A stretch of DNA of 16,143 nucleotides from Clostridiales bacterium (GTDB lineage: Bacteria; Bacillota; Clostridia; Saccharofermentanales; UBA5734). A program made the position numbers and the translations under genes. Below, one piece after another: positions 6,946 to 14,225 of the stretch (within the stretch, counting starts at the first letter, position 1; the number at the start of each line of letters is the position of its first letter). The DNA lies in NCBI GenBank assembly GCA_003532195.1, contig DOFA01000219.1:1220-17362 (forward strand). The letters are read 5' to 3'. A model generated the notes under the pieces. It saw only the letters and a list, made by a program, of their open reading frames with translations. It was not told where the DNA came from and did not search any database.

Positions 6946-8865
6946 TCATGTTTCAGCGATCCGCCACAAGCCGCCCTCATTGGGTTCCAAGCTGACTTCG
7001 ATGCCTTGGCTGCACAGCTCATCGCCCGGCAGCTCAATCGCATCAATTCCGCCGTCGTTCCGGCATCGCCAAATCTTATACTTCAGACCGGATTTCAGTC
7101 CTTTGGGATAAATCCGTTGGCAGCCGCCCTTGCTGCCGGCGAAAACAAAGACCGCGTTCTCGTCGCGCGCATAGCTGCTGAATTGTACAGCGTCCCATTC
7201 AGCAATGTTGGCCGGCATCGGCGCCAGCTGGAAAAAATCCTGGACAAACAGATGGCGCAGGCTCTTGAATTCGCGGACCCATTGCGCTGCTTTGCCGGTC
7301 CAATCTGCCGACCAGCTGGCAATATCGCCGTCGAAAGCCAGTTTCCCCAGCATCCGGCTCAAAATTGAAGTGTCGTCATAGCCGCGATCGCCATTGCCGC
7401 GGCCTACAGCGACGCTGCTGTTCAGCAGGTGACCCGGCAGAAAACGGTTGGCCCGGGCTTGCATGTACCGGCAGATCATCCAATCAGAAGTCTGATCGGA
7501 GAACCAGCAGGTATGCGCCCTCCTCATGGTGCCAAGATCCAGGCGCCGGCCGCCGCTGGCGCAGCACTCGATCATCCAGTCCGGGTATTTTTGCATCAGC
7601 GTGTCCAGAACCCGATAAAGCCCTTTGACATAATCAAACTGGATCTTTAAGGTCGGATCCGTTTTGCTCCAGAAAGGCAGCGGACTAATATTATAATCCC
7701 AGCGCGACCACTTCAGGTTAAGCCGCCCGATGAAGCCGCCGATCAGGTCAATCAGGTAATCCTGAACATCCGTTCTGGCCAGATTAAGATGATAGTTCTT
7801 GTTCTTTTCCTGATACCATGTCACGGGTGTTTCGACGATCCAGTCGGGATTGCACTGAGACATCGTTGTTCCTGCGACGATGCGCTCCGGCTCAAACCAC
7901 AAACCAAATCCCATCCCCAGCCGGCCGACATATTCCGACAACTCTTCCAGCCCATGCGGAAATTTTTTCTTGTCAACGGTGTAGTTGCCTACCCCTTCCG
8001 GAAAATTGCCGATGAACCAGCCGGCGTCGATGACAAAAACTTCAATGCCCAGTTCGGCCGCCCGATCTGCTTCTATTTTCATTAAGTCAATATTGATGTC
8101 GCATTGAATACCAAAAAAATGATCGTAACTGACGCGCGGCAGCATCTTTTCCCCATGATAGAGGGCGCAAACGTTTTCATAGAGGTATCGTCTGAGGGCG
8201 TTCGTGCCCTCATCCTCCTCACCGGTAAAAAAGCCGAGATGGACTGGCGGCAGAGCCAATTTTTCGCCGGGCTGCAACCTGGGCTGATTGATTTGAATGC
8301 CGGCGCTCAGGGAAGTCTGATGCTTATTAAGCCGGGTATATTCGATCAACCAGGTCCCCGACCATTCCAGGCCGCAAAACAGCCCTTCGTGAATCTTATC
8401 TACGTCCAGCAGAGATATGACCATGGGCAGCGTGGCGTTGGACGACCTCCCGCTCTCATCGCTGCCAATGGAAAATTTCTCCCTGGCCCGGGACCATTCC
8501 TGAGTTCGATAGGCCAAAGGCGGGTAATAATCCTGCATGGAGCCGCCGTTAGCGAAAATGTGCCGCCATTGCTCCGAAGGACAATTGAAAACCAGAAACA
8601 AGGGATCCAGATGTTCCAGCGGAGCCGACATCTGGTCGCTCAGGTTCTCTACTGTGCTGGAAATAACGAAAGCCGACTCACAGCGTTTGATCTGTGTCAT
8701 GACCTGCAGCTGGTGTTCTGTGTCTCGATAGATCCGGCAATCACCTGTCTGTTCAACCAATTGATAGTGATAATCTGCGCTGCCGATCCGGAAAACCTGA
8801 GCGGAATCGATCAAGCCGGTCAGGCTCATTCCGTCAATTTGCATCGGGTTAATCATTTTTTCCAT
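6946..8865 (-). CDS. GH36 family alpha-galactosidase-like glycoside hydrolase
   Basis: This 639-residue protein has the GH36/melibiase layout: an N-terminal beta-sandwich (to about 240), a TIM barrel (EVFVIDAGWF 275-284, GLWFEPE 321-327) and a short C-terminal sheet. Retaining GH36 enzymes hydrolyse terminal alpha-galactosides with two aspartates. Here D390 in RWDYN is the expected nucleophile, and D457 in WFSD, after ECCASGGRRLDL (433-444), the expected acid/base; the 67-residue gap fits the family. The usual KWD reads RWD, which may alter sugar preference. I take the ATG at 8865, 9 nt after AAGGAG; the TTG at 8871 is too close to that site. There is no signal peptide, so it acts on imported substrate. 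It is the first gene of the minus-strand sugar operon. Alpha-galactosidase is the best guess; other alpha-glycosides are possible. Confidence 0.85.
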   Translation of the reverse strand: MEKMINPMQIDGMSLTGLIDSAQVFRIGSADYHYQLVEQTGDCRIYRDTEHQLQVMTQIKRCESAFVISSTVENLSDQMSAPLEHLDPLFLVFNCPSEQWRHIFANGGSMQDYYPPLAYRTQEWSRAREKFSIGSDESGRSSNATLPMVISLLDVDKIHEGLFCGLEWSGTWLIEYTRLNKHQTSLSAGIQINQPRLQPGEKLALPPVHLGFFTGEEDEGTNALRRYLYENVCALYHGEKMLPRVSYDHFFGIQCDINIDLMKIEADRAAELGIEVFVIDAGWFIGNFPEGVGNYTVDKKKFPHGLEELSEYVGRLGMGFGLWFEPERIVAGTTMSQCNPDWIVETPVTWYQEKNKNYHLNLARTDVQDYLIDLIGGFIGRLNLKWSRWDYNISPLPFWSKTDPTLKIQFDYVKGLYRVLDTLMQKYPDWMIECCASGGRRLDLGTMRRAHTCWFSDQTSDWMICRYMQARANRFLPGHLLNSSVAVGRGNGDRGYDDTSILSRMLGKLAFDGDIASWSADWTGKAAQWVREFKSLRHLFVQDFFQLAPMPANIAEWDAVQFSSYARDENAVFVFAGSKGGCQRIYPKGLKSGLKYKIWRCRNDGGIDAIELPGDELCSQGIEVSLEPNEGGLWRIAET

Positions 8866-8934
8866 CCTCAATAACTCCTTAATAACACCTTAACCAAGAC
8901 TGCCCGGACATTTTCAACCTGTTCTTCCTGTACC

Positions 8935-8963
8935 ATCATACCTGAAAGTCCGGAAATTACCAA
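8935..8963 (-). promoter_or_regulatory. Promoter of the GH36 gene
   Basis: On the minus strand TTGGTA (8963-8958), a 17-bp spacer and TATGAT (8940-8935) match the sigma-A consensus at 4/6 and 5/6. The spacer contains a TCCGGA palindrome (8949-8954). Transcription would start near 8928, leaving a leader of about 60 nt. Confidence 0.5.
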
Positions 8964-8986
8964 GAGTTGGACCAGCATTCACGTGT

Positions 8987-9005
8987 CCTTTAGCTTTGTT
9001 AAAGG
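8987..9005. promoter_or_regulatory. Inverted repeat in the divergent control region
   Basis: CCTTTA (8987-8992) and TAAAGG (9000-9005) form a 6-7-6 inverted repeat between the back-to-back GH36 and esterase promoters. It is a possible operator for a regulator of both genes. It is short, so chance is not excluded. Confidence 0.3.
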
Positions 9006-9028
9006 CCGGAGATAAAGACCGGAGATAA
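9006..9028 (+). promoter_or_regulatory. Tandem direct repeat CCGGAGATAA abutting the -35 box
   Basis: Two identical 10-bp copies of CCGGAGATAA lie at 9006-9015 and 9019-9028, spaced 13 bp start to start. The second ends on the base before TTGACA of the esterase promoter. Direct repeats touching a -35 element are typical of activator sites such as those of AraC-family or response regulators; no such regulator is encoded in this window. Confidence 0.5.
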
Positions 9029-9056
9029 TTGACAGGAAACGATTTTCTGCTATTGT
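9029..9056 (+). promoter_or_regulatory. Promoter of the SGNH hydrolase gene
   Basis: A perfect TTGACA (9029-9034) is followed after 16 bp by TATTGT (9051-9056, 4/6). A TG at 9048-9049 makes this an extended -10 element. The start codon is at 9099 behind AGAGG (9082-9086), so the leader is about 35 nt. Confidence 0.6.
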
Positions 9057-9098
9057 TATATACAGTGCATTTTTCGATGAAAGAGGTAAACTCTAAAG

Positions 9099-9818
9099 AT
9101 GAATATTCTTAAAAGATTATCGGAAAAGAATGCCGATACTGCTTACGGCAGAGCCATCACGCTTGCTTTTCTGGGAGATAGCGTCACCCAGGGCTGCTTT
9201 GAATTGTTCAAGGGCTATCAAACCGACTTTGACGGAACCGTCGACTATGAGGCGGTTTATCATGCCCAGCTGAAAAAAATGCTCGGCCTTGTTTTCCCAG
9301 GCGCGCCGGTCAATATCATCAACGCAGGTATTGGGGGAAACAGCGCCCGGCAGGGATACGAACGGCTCGAGCGGGATGTTTTGTCTTATTCGCCGGATCT
9401 CGCGGTCGTTTGCTTCGGCCTGAATGATGTTTGCGGCGGTGCCGATCAAATTGATCAATATGTCCACTCGCTGAGTGAAATCTTTAAAAAATTAAAAGCT
9501 CATGCTATCGAAACGGTCTTTATGACGCCCAATATGTTAAATACATATCCCAGTTCCTTGGTCATTGATTGCGTGGCTGATTTCGCCGTGCACACTGCAG
9601 AGCTCCAGAATAACGGCGTGATGGATGCGTATATGGATGCCGCCAGAAAGCTCTGTGCCGACCAGGGCATTCCGGTTTGCGATTGTTACGCCAAATGGAG
9701 AAAGCTATATCAGGCAGGCGTCGATACGACCAAACTGCTCGCCAACCACATCAACCATCCCACCCGGGAGATGCATTTGCTTTTTGCCGCGGCGTTGTTT
9801 GATCTGATCTTGTTCTGA
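9099..9818 (+). CDS. SGNH/GDSL-family hydrolase (probable carbohydrate or aglycone esterase)
   Basis: This 239-residue protein has the SGNH-hydrolase blocks: GDSV (26-29, nucleophile S28), GIGGNSA (77-83, oxyanion Gly), GLND (107-110, oxyanion N109) and a C-terminal NHINHP (216-221) with catalytic H220. The usual Asp of DxxH is missing; an Asn/His stands there, so a Ser-His dyad is implied. This 'INHPTREMH' version is known from related Bacillota proteins. No signal peptide is present, so it should work in the cytoplasm, probably removing acetyl or other acyl groups from imported sugars. It is transcribed divergently from the GH36 operon out of a shared 233-bp region, which links it to that pathway. 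Its stop lies 11 bp from the convergent neighbour's stop. The exact acyl substrate is unknown. Confidence 0.82.
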   Translation: MNILKRLSEKNADTAYGRAITLAFLGDSVTQGCFELFKGYQTDFDGTVDYEAVYHAQLKKMLGLVFPGAPVNIINAGIGGNSARQGYERLERDVLSYSPDLAVVCFGLNDVCGGADQIDQYVHSLSEIFKKLKAHAIETVFMTPNMLNTYPSSLVIDCVADFAVHTAELQNNGVMDAYMDAARKLCADQGIPVCDCYAKWRKLYQAGVDTTKLLANHINHPTREMHLLFAAALFDLILF

Positions 9819-9829
9819 TCTGTTATGAA

Positions 9830-10747
9830 TTATGATCCGGTATAAATGATCATTATCGAAATAGTCTTGCCATCTCTTAACAAAAGATCAATCTGTTTTT
9901 GGGCTCCGTCGTTGACTGAATCTTCTTTTCGGATTACTAAATTGGTTGGCATCGGCAGGGCATCCGGATACAGGTTGAAGTCCCCTGTGCCCAGAAGATC
10001 CAGCACTTCATCGTAAGTCAGCCCGACCGCAAGACCCCTTGGGCTGGCATATTCGGCGCTGGTCCAGATAATCTCCCTGACCAGCCAGCTGTCATAATCC
10101 TCGGGTTCCATATCCTGCCGCAGGATAATCGTCAGGTCAAGGAAGCAAAGGGTTCGCACGCGGTGCTGCACAAGCTGCTCAGTTGCGGGATCTGCTGTCT
10201 CAACCAGGTTATTGACCTGCAATGGCATGCCGAAGGTTTTTAACAGGTCGCTCTCCGAGTGGTATTCACCAACGTCCAGTTGCAGTGTGCTGGATATCAT
10301 CTGGAAATCATCGATCACCTGAGGATCCGGTGTAGGTGAAAACAGCAGCTTATGACCCGAAGCATCGCTCTGGATCGCCGTTTTGATGACCAGGTCACCC
10401 GCATGCCGGACAATCTGCAGTTCGCAGATTATATTCTCATCTTCTGCGACCTGAAAGCGGTAATGGCCAGTTAATATCTGGCTAGCCTGCAGACCGGCTA
10501 TTGCGAGGACAATATCGGCCCGGCAGCCCGTCCCCAGTGCGTCAATGACGCTCCTGGGCAATATTCTCACAGTCTGCAAGTCATCCGTATATTGATGAGT
10601 TGCCGGGCTTGTTTCCATCTGGCCGCCGGCTGAAGCGCCGGTTGTCTCATAGCGAACCAATGCGTTAACATCACAACCGGCATTAATGTAGAGTAAAAGC
10701 AGGAAAGAAATGAACACGACGAAGATTCTGACACTGTACCTTGACAT
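9830..10747 (-). CDS. Exported/lipoprotein-like protein of unknown function
   Basis: The 305 residues start with a charged segment and a hydrophobic core (8-20), ending in YINAGC (20-25). C25 could be lipidated, but the -3 residue is Asn rather than Leu/Val/Ile, so the lipobox is poor; an N-terminal membrane anchor or cleaved signal peptide are the alternatives. The mature part has no domain I recognise. Near the C-terminus, SPRGLAVGLTYDEVLDLLG resembles the short 'GxxVGxTxxEVxxxLG' helix motif of SmpA/BamE-like and other small secreted Bacillota proteins, and a similar segment (LLKTFGMP) occurs mid-protein. A weak AGGTG lies 7 nt before the ATG. It is 62 bp downstream of the CxxC membrane protein gene and is probably the last gene of that series. 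Function is not assigned. Confidence 0.65.
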   Translation of the reverse strand: MSRYSVRIFVVFISFLLLLYINAGCDVNALVRYETTGASAGGQMETSPATHQYTDDLQTVRILPRSVIDALGTGCRADIVLAIAGLQASQILTGHYRFQVAEDENIICELQIVRHAGDLVIKTAIQSDASGHKLLFSPTPDPQVIDDFQMISSTLQLDVGEYHSESDLLKTFGMPLQVNNLVETADPATEQLVQHRVRTLCFLDLTIILRQDMEPEDYDSWLVREIIWTSAEYASPRGLAVGLTYDEVLDLLGTGDFNLYPDALPMPTNLVIRKEDSVNDGAQKQIDLLLRDGKTISIMIIYTGS

Positions 10748-10809
10748 TGCTATACACCTGATATTCTATTGAAGTGAGTTCTTCTACTTGCTGGTTGATA
10801 TAAATTTCC

Positions 10810-11301
10810 TCACGGTGTTTGTTCTTTATCTTTTTCGATAGACTCGCTGTCATTGATATAATTCTTTGGCAGTCGCCTAGGTTGTCGGCCAACTTTAAAG
10901 CCATCTTCCCGCAGTATTATGGCTTCTGGAAAATCCACCTTGGCCTGCCTGACTGAGCGAATGCCTTTTAAAGCATAGTAGCGTACGGCCAGTATGCCTG
11001 CCAACAGACCTGCTGAGAGTCCTAATCCGACTCCCCAGATCCATACTTCTGACCAGTTAGCCAGAGAAGCAATCACGGCAGCCAGGAGAATGACCGCAAC
11101 AATTGTCGCAAGAACACTGGTGAATTGGACGCGTATGTGCCTGTTGTGGCAGTCCATGCAGCGTGGAACGATAATTTCCCTGATATTGTATGCTACCTTG
11201 GTTTCTGATTCGTTTTTTTTCGCGTCGACAGTACTATGCATCTCATATTTAAATGCGTGTCCGGATTCTGCTTCTCGAATCGAACAAAACCAGCAAAGCA
11301 T
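10810..11301 (-). CDS. Two-helix membrane protein with CxxC / CxxCH metal-binding-like motif
   Basis: This 163-residue protein opens with MLCWFC (C3, C6) and has CMDCHNRH at 48-55 (C48, C51, H52, H55). Together these four cysteines look like a split zinc ribbon. The second motif also reads as CxxCH, the haem c attachment pattern, but no signal peptide precedes it, so zinc is favoured. Two hydrophobic helices (about 60-82 and 86-107) follow, then a basic, polar tail (LKGIRSVRQAKVDFPEA onward). The predicted topology is a cytoplasmic zinc ribbon and cytoplasmic tail with a hairpin in the membrane. The start is certain: AAAGGAGG lies just before the ATG. It sits 85 bp behind the kinase gene, making it a candidate kinase partner or substrate, which is inference only. 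I do not recognise a named family. Confidence 0.7.
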   Translation of the reverse strand: MLCWFCSIREAESGHAFKYEMHSTVDAKKNESETKVAYNIREIIVPRCMDCHNRHIRVQFTSVLATIVAVILLAAVIASLANWSEVWIWGVGLGLSAGLLAGILAVRYYALKGIRSVRQAKVDFPEAIILREDGFKVGRQPRRLPKNYINDSESIEKDKEQTP

Positions 11302-11386
11302 GGTTATCCCTCCTTTAATGATAGATCATGATGGTTTCCTGTTGAGGATTTACCCCAAGTGGTTTCAAAGTCAGCCCAATTCCCTG

Positions 11387-12430
11387 CTAGAAATTGAATG
11401 ACTGGGTCAAATTTAAATCCGGATTGTTCCTGATGCCGGCCCGCGGTTCAGACGAATTGATTTCGATCGTGGTCACTGTTTCTTTCTTTGCCGCAACAGG
11501 CATGCTGAATAAGACTTTTTCCAGATCCCGTTTCATTTTCTGCGGTGTTTTATATCGATCGGATGCCTGATAAGCGCATGCCTTCATAATCACTTTTGAT
11601 AGAGCCGCTCCAGCTTGATCCGGTCCGGGAAACGGCTCGCCGTTCATTCGTTTTTCAAACGCCGCCTTACTGTCCTGGGGATAGACTTCTTCCGGATAGG
11701 GCGGCATGCCCGGCAATCGTCTGTGGTTAACCAGCCTGTACATCACGATCCCAAGTGAATAGATATCTGCCGCACCGTCATATTGGTCGCCGTGATACAC
11801 TTCCGGCGCCATGTAATGGGGCGTTCCCTGCATGTTTGCCGTCCGGTTGCTTTTCAGGAGATTCATTGCGATGCCGAAATCACCCAGTTTGAAAATGCCG
11901 TCTTCACTGATAAAAATATTCTCGCACTTGATATCCCGGTGCAGGATCCCATGCTGGGCGCAGATCGCCAAGGCTGTACACAGGTCGATCCCGAGGGAGA
12001 TGACTTCTTCTGTTGTCATCGTTTTTTCCGATAGATATTTTTTGAGTGATTTTGCATATTCCATGCGAATGAGAATATCCCAGCCTGATGTTTCTTTGTT
12101 TTTAACAATTTTATGATCATGGTATCCCAGGATATTGCTGTTGCCGCTCAAAGAATAGAGAATATTGGCCTCATTGACCAGGCTTTGGATCATCTCCTGG
12201 TAATAATTCTTGATGGTTCCTTTATCACTGCCAATTAATGACTCGTCTGCCTGATACTGATCGCCGCCGGGGATTGATATCATTTTCACTGCCGATATAT
12301 ATGTATGGCCATATTCCTGGTATGAAATGCGATAAACCTTGCCAAAAACACCCTGACCAATCAGCTCATCGACTTGCCATTTGTCCCACAAAGGCTGATA
12401 TTGATAAATATTTCTCGTTACAATCTGCAT
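11387..12430 (-). CDS. Hanks-type serine/threonine protein kinase, soluble
   Basis: This 347-residue protein has a complete kinase core: glycine loop GQGVFG (25-30), ATP-binding K49 in AVKM, helix-C E87, catalytic loop HRDIKCEN (164-171, base D166, N171), DFG (184-186), the GTPHYMAPE activation end (202-210) and DIYSLG (222-227). All catalytic residues are intact, so it should phosphorylate Ser/Thr in the cytoplasm. Unlike PknB/PrkC it has no transmembrane helix and no PASTA repeats; only a polar tail of about 35 residues follows the domain. The ATG at 12430 follows GGAG by 8 nt. It lies 51 bp behind the radical SAM gene and 85 bp before the zinc-ribbon membrane protein. No partner phosphatase is in the window. 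Its targets and the signal it responds to are unknown. Confidence 0.9.
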   Translation of the reverse strand: MQIVTRNIYQYQPLWDKWQVDELIGQGVFGKVYRISYQEYGHTYISAVKMISIPGGDQYQADESLIGSDKGTIKNYYQEMIQSLVNEANILYSLSGNSNILGYHDHKIVKNKETSGWDILIRMEYAKSLKKYLSEKTMTTEEVISLGIDLCTALAICAQHGILHRDIKCENIFISEDGIFKLGDFGIAMNLLKSNRTANMQGTPHYMAPEVYHGDQYDGAADIYSLGIVMYRLVNHRRLPGMPPYPEEVYPQDSKAAFEKRMNGEPFPGPDQAGAALSKVIMKACAYQASDRYKTPQKMKRDLEKVLFSMPVAAKKETVTTIEINSSEPRAGIRNNPDLNLTQSFNF

Positions 12431-12481
12431 GATGCAATCTCCAAATTATCTATTTATTGCAAGAATAATCAACCAATAGAA

Positions 12482-13966
12482 CTAAGCTGTCTCGACATGC
12501 AAACTGGCCACACGGCGGAAATGGTAACCGTAGATAGAAAGTGTGATCGCTAAAGGAAACAAGCGGGGACGCCGGATTAAAGACCAGAAAAACAGTTTCC
12601 AATAATATGCGCGCTCAACGCCCCGGATACCCAACCGGTAGATCGAACGCCCCAAGGCCAGGATCGATTGCCACTCCATAGGGTATCGTATTTTCGGCGC
12701 CTGATATTGTTTCAGGAATGTCATGACGCGTTCGTAATAGAGCTTGGGCGCATAAATTTGGTTTAAAATCTTTTTATAACCCTGCCGAAGCAGATCATAG
12801 CCTAACTTAGGTACAATGTTGGTTGATCCATCCACGTTATCTCCTGAAAAACGGCTCAGTAAACGATCTTCCTGTTTGAGCCGGTCATATAACCGCGTTC
12901 CCGGAGGAGCCTGCAGCAATCCGACCATGGCGGTTACAATTCCGCTGCGCTGGATAAAATCCACCTGCTGTTGAAAGATCGCGGGAGTATCATTATCGAA
13001 GCCGACAATAAACCCCCCCTGGACCTGGAGGCCGGATTTTTGCAGCAGGTTCACGCTTTGCACAAGGTCGCGGCCCCGGTTCTGGAACTTGTTGCATTCG
13101 GCCAGACTCTCATCGTTTGTGGTCTCGATGCCGACAAATACCGTAACGAATCCGGCCTTGGTCATGAGTTTGACTAACTCCATATCGTCAGCCAAATTGA
13201 TCGAGACTTCGGTGTTGAATGGCATCCCGATCTTGCCTTTCCGCCATTTGATCAATGCCGGCAGCAATTCCGTTTTGAGCTGCTTCTTGTTGCCGATGAA
13301 ATTGTCGTCCACGAAGAAGATTCCCTTGCGCCAGCCAAGCGCATAAAGGCTGTCCAGCTCGCTGATTATCTGCGCTGCGGTCTTGGTGCGCGGCTTATGC
13401 CCCAACAGAGCGGTCACATTGCAAAAATCGCAGCTAAAAGGGCAGCCGCGGGAGAACTGAATGCTGACTGTGCTGTATTGATTGAGATTGGCCAGTCGCC
13501 AAAGAGGTACAGGCGACTGGTGAATGTCCGGGTATTCGGTCGTGCTGTAGATCCGCCGCGGACATCCGTCGGCTAAGTCTCTCAGGAAAAGCGGCAGGGT
13601 CAATTCAGCCTCGTTCAGCACAAAATGGTCCACGTCCGGAAACAACTCATTTTCCATGGTAAAGAGCGGCCCGCCAGCCACCACTTTGATCCCTGCCGTT
13701 TTGCAGCGTTTGATCAGGATTTCCGCGGAATCGCGCTGAATGGTCATGGCACTGATAAAGGCATAATCGGCTTTGATGAGATCCTCCTGGTTCAATGTCT
13801 CCACATTCAGGTCAATAAGCCGGAGATCCCAAGGTGAAGGTAACATGGCCGCTATAGTCAACAAGCCCAGCGGCGGTGAACTTGCCCGTTTACTGACAAA
13901 CTTGAGCGCATGCTTGAAGCTCCAGAATGTATCAGGAAACTCCGGATAAATTAGTATAATGTTCAT
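12482..13966 (-). CDS. B12-binding-type radical SAM protein
   Basis: This 494-residue protein combines an N-terminal cobalamin-binding-like Rossmann domain (about 1-135; YPEFPDTFW at 7-15, no DxHxxG motif) with a radical SAM core carrying CPFSCDFC (175-182; C175, C179, C182 bind the 4Fe-4S cluster), then a C-terminal DUF4070-like region (GDNVDGSTNIVPKLG). The family includes hopanoid methylases HpnP and HpnR, but many close relatives in bacteria without hopanoids are uncharacterised; none of the window's genes makes hopanoids. The ATG at 13966 lies behind GAGGTGGAGG; the in-frame ATGs at 13993 and 13990 come before that site. The tail (ILALGRSIYRLG and beyond) is basic and aromatic, possibly membrane-associated. 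It likely needs anaerobic conditions. The reaction is not assigned. Confidence 0.85.
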   Translation of the reverse strand: MNIILIYPEFPDTFWSFKHALKFVSKRASSPPLGLLTIAAMLPSPWDLRLIDLNVETLNQEDLIKADYAFISAMTIQRDSAEILIKRCKTAGIKVVAGGPLFTMENELFPDVDHFVLNEAELTLPLFLRDLADGCPRRIYSTTEYPDIHQSPVPLWRLANLNQYSTVSIQFSRGCPFSCDFCNVTALLGHKPRTKTAAQIISELDSLYALGWRKGIFFVDDNFIGNKKQLKTELLPALIKWRKGKIGMPFNTEVSINLADDMELVKLMTKAGFVTVFVGIETTNDESLAECNKFQNRGRDLVQSVNLLQKSGLQVQGGFIVGFDNDTPAIFQQQVDFIQRSGIVTAMVGLLQAPPGTRLYDRLKQEDRLLSRFSGDNVDGSTNIVPKLGYDLLRQGYKKILNQIYAPKLYYERVMTFLKQYQAPKIRYPMEWQSILALGRSIYRLGIRGVERAYYWKLFFWSLIRRPRLFPLAITLSIYGYHFRRVASLHVETA

Positions 13967-14029
13967 GTTACCTCCACCTCTTTCGATCATCATTCAAGTG
14001 CAGCCTTAGGATTTTGCCGAAACAGGGAA

Positions 14030-14185
14030 CTAAATGACGCTAAGCAGTTTCAGAATAAGAAGAATTACGGCGATCACGATCAGAATATGAACCCAATTTC
14101 CAGTTTTCGGGAAGCTTGAAAATACTCTTCCACCAAAAGCACCGAGTAGCCAAAGAACAAATATTATTGCGATAACTGTCCACAT
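14030..14185 (-). CDS. Lmo0937/DUF5670-family small membrane protein
   Basis: This 51-residue open frame runs from ATG 14185 to TAG 14030-14032. It has a strong AGGAGG (14195-14200) 9 nt before the start. The protein has two hydrophobic helices (about 3-15 and 32-50) separated by a short basic loop (GGRVFSSFPKTGN). The N-terminal VLWLLGAFGG and the C-terminal HILIVIAVILLI match the tiny Lmo0937-like membrane proteins that are widespread in bacteria and often linked with envelope stress, though their role is not known. It lies 40 bp behind the LPXTG gene and 63 bp before the radical SAM gene, so it is probably co-transcribed. Given the length, the ribosome binding site and the family match make it a real gene. 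Confidence 0.8.
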   Translation of the reverse strand: MWTVIAIIFVLWLLGAFGGRVFSSFPKTGNWVHILIVIAVILLILKLLSVI

Positions 14186-14225
14186 ATCGATCTCCCTCCT
14201 TTCTTCTTGATACTAATACTATTTT

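Noticed and set aside
6900..7046. Longer start for the GyrI-like gene
   Set aside because: The extension overlaps the GH36 coding end and is not needed by the domain; GGGAGG fixes the ATG at 6899.
8104..8874. Plus-strand open frame of 256 codons opposite the GH36 N-terminal part
   Set aside because: The opposite strand encodes a clear GH36 protein with all motifs; this frame has no ribosome binding site.
9035..9051. Catabolite-repression (cre) operator between -35 and -10 of the esterase promoter
   Set aside because: GGAAACGATTTTCT has a central CG and A/T flanks, but too many mismatches and poor symmetry against the cre consensus.
9800..9832. Terminator between the convergent esterase and exported-protein genes
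   Set aside because: The gap is only 11 bp, and the GATC-rich sequence there is a direct rather than an inverted repeat with no U-run.
12445..12472. TTGATT-16-GATAAT as a promoter for the kinase gene
   Set aside because: Transcription would start at about 12438, inside or past the ribosome binding site (GGAG at 12439-12442), so it could not serve the kinase ATG normally.
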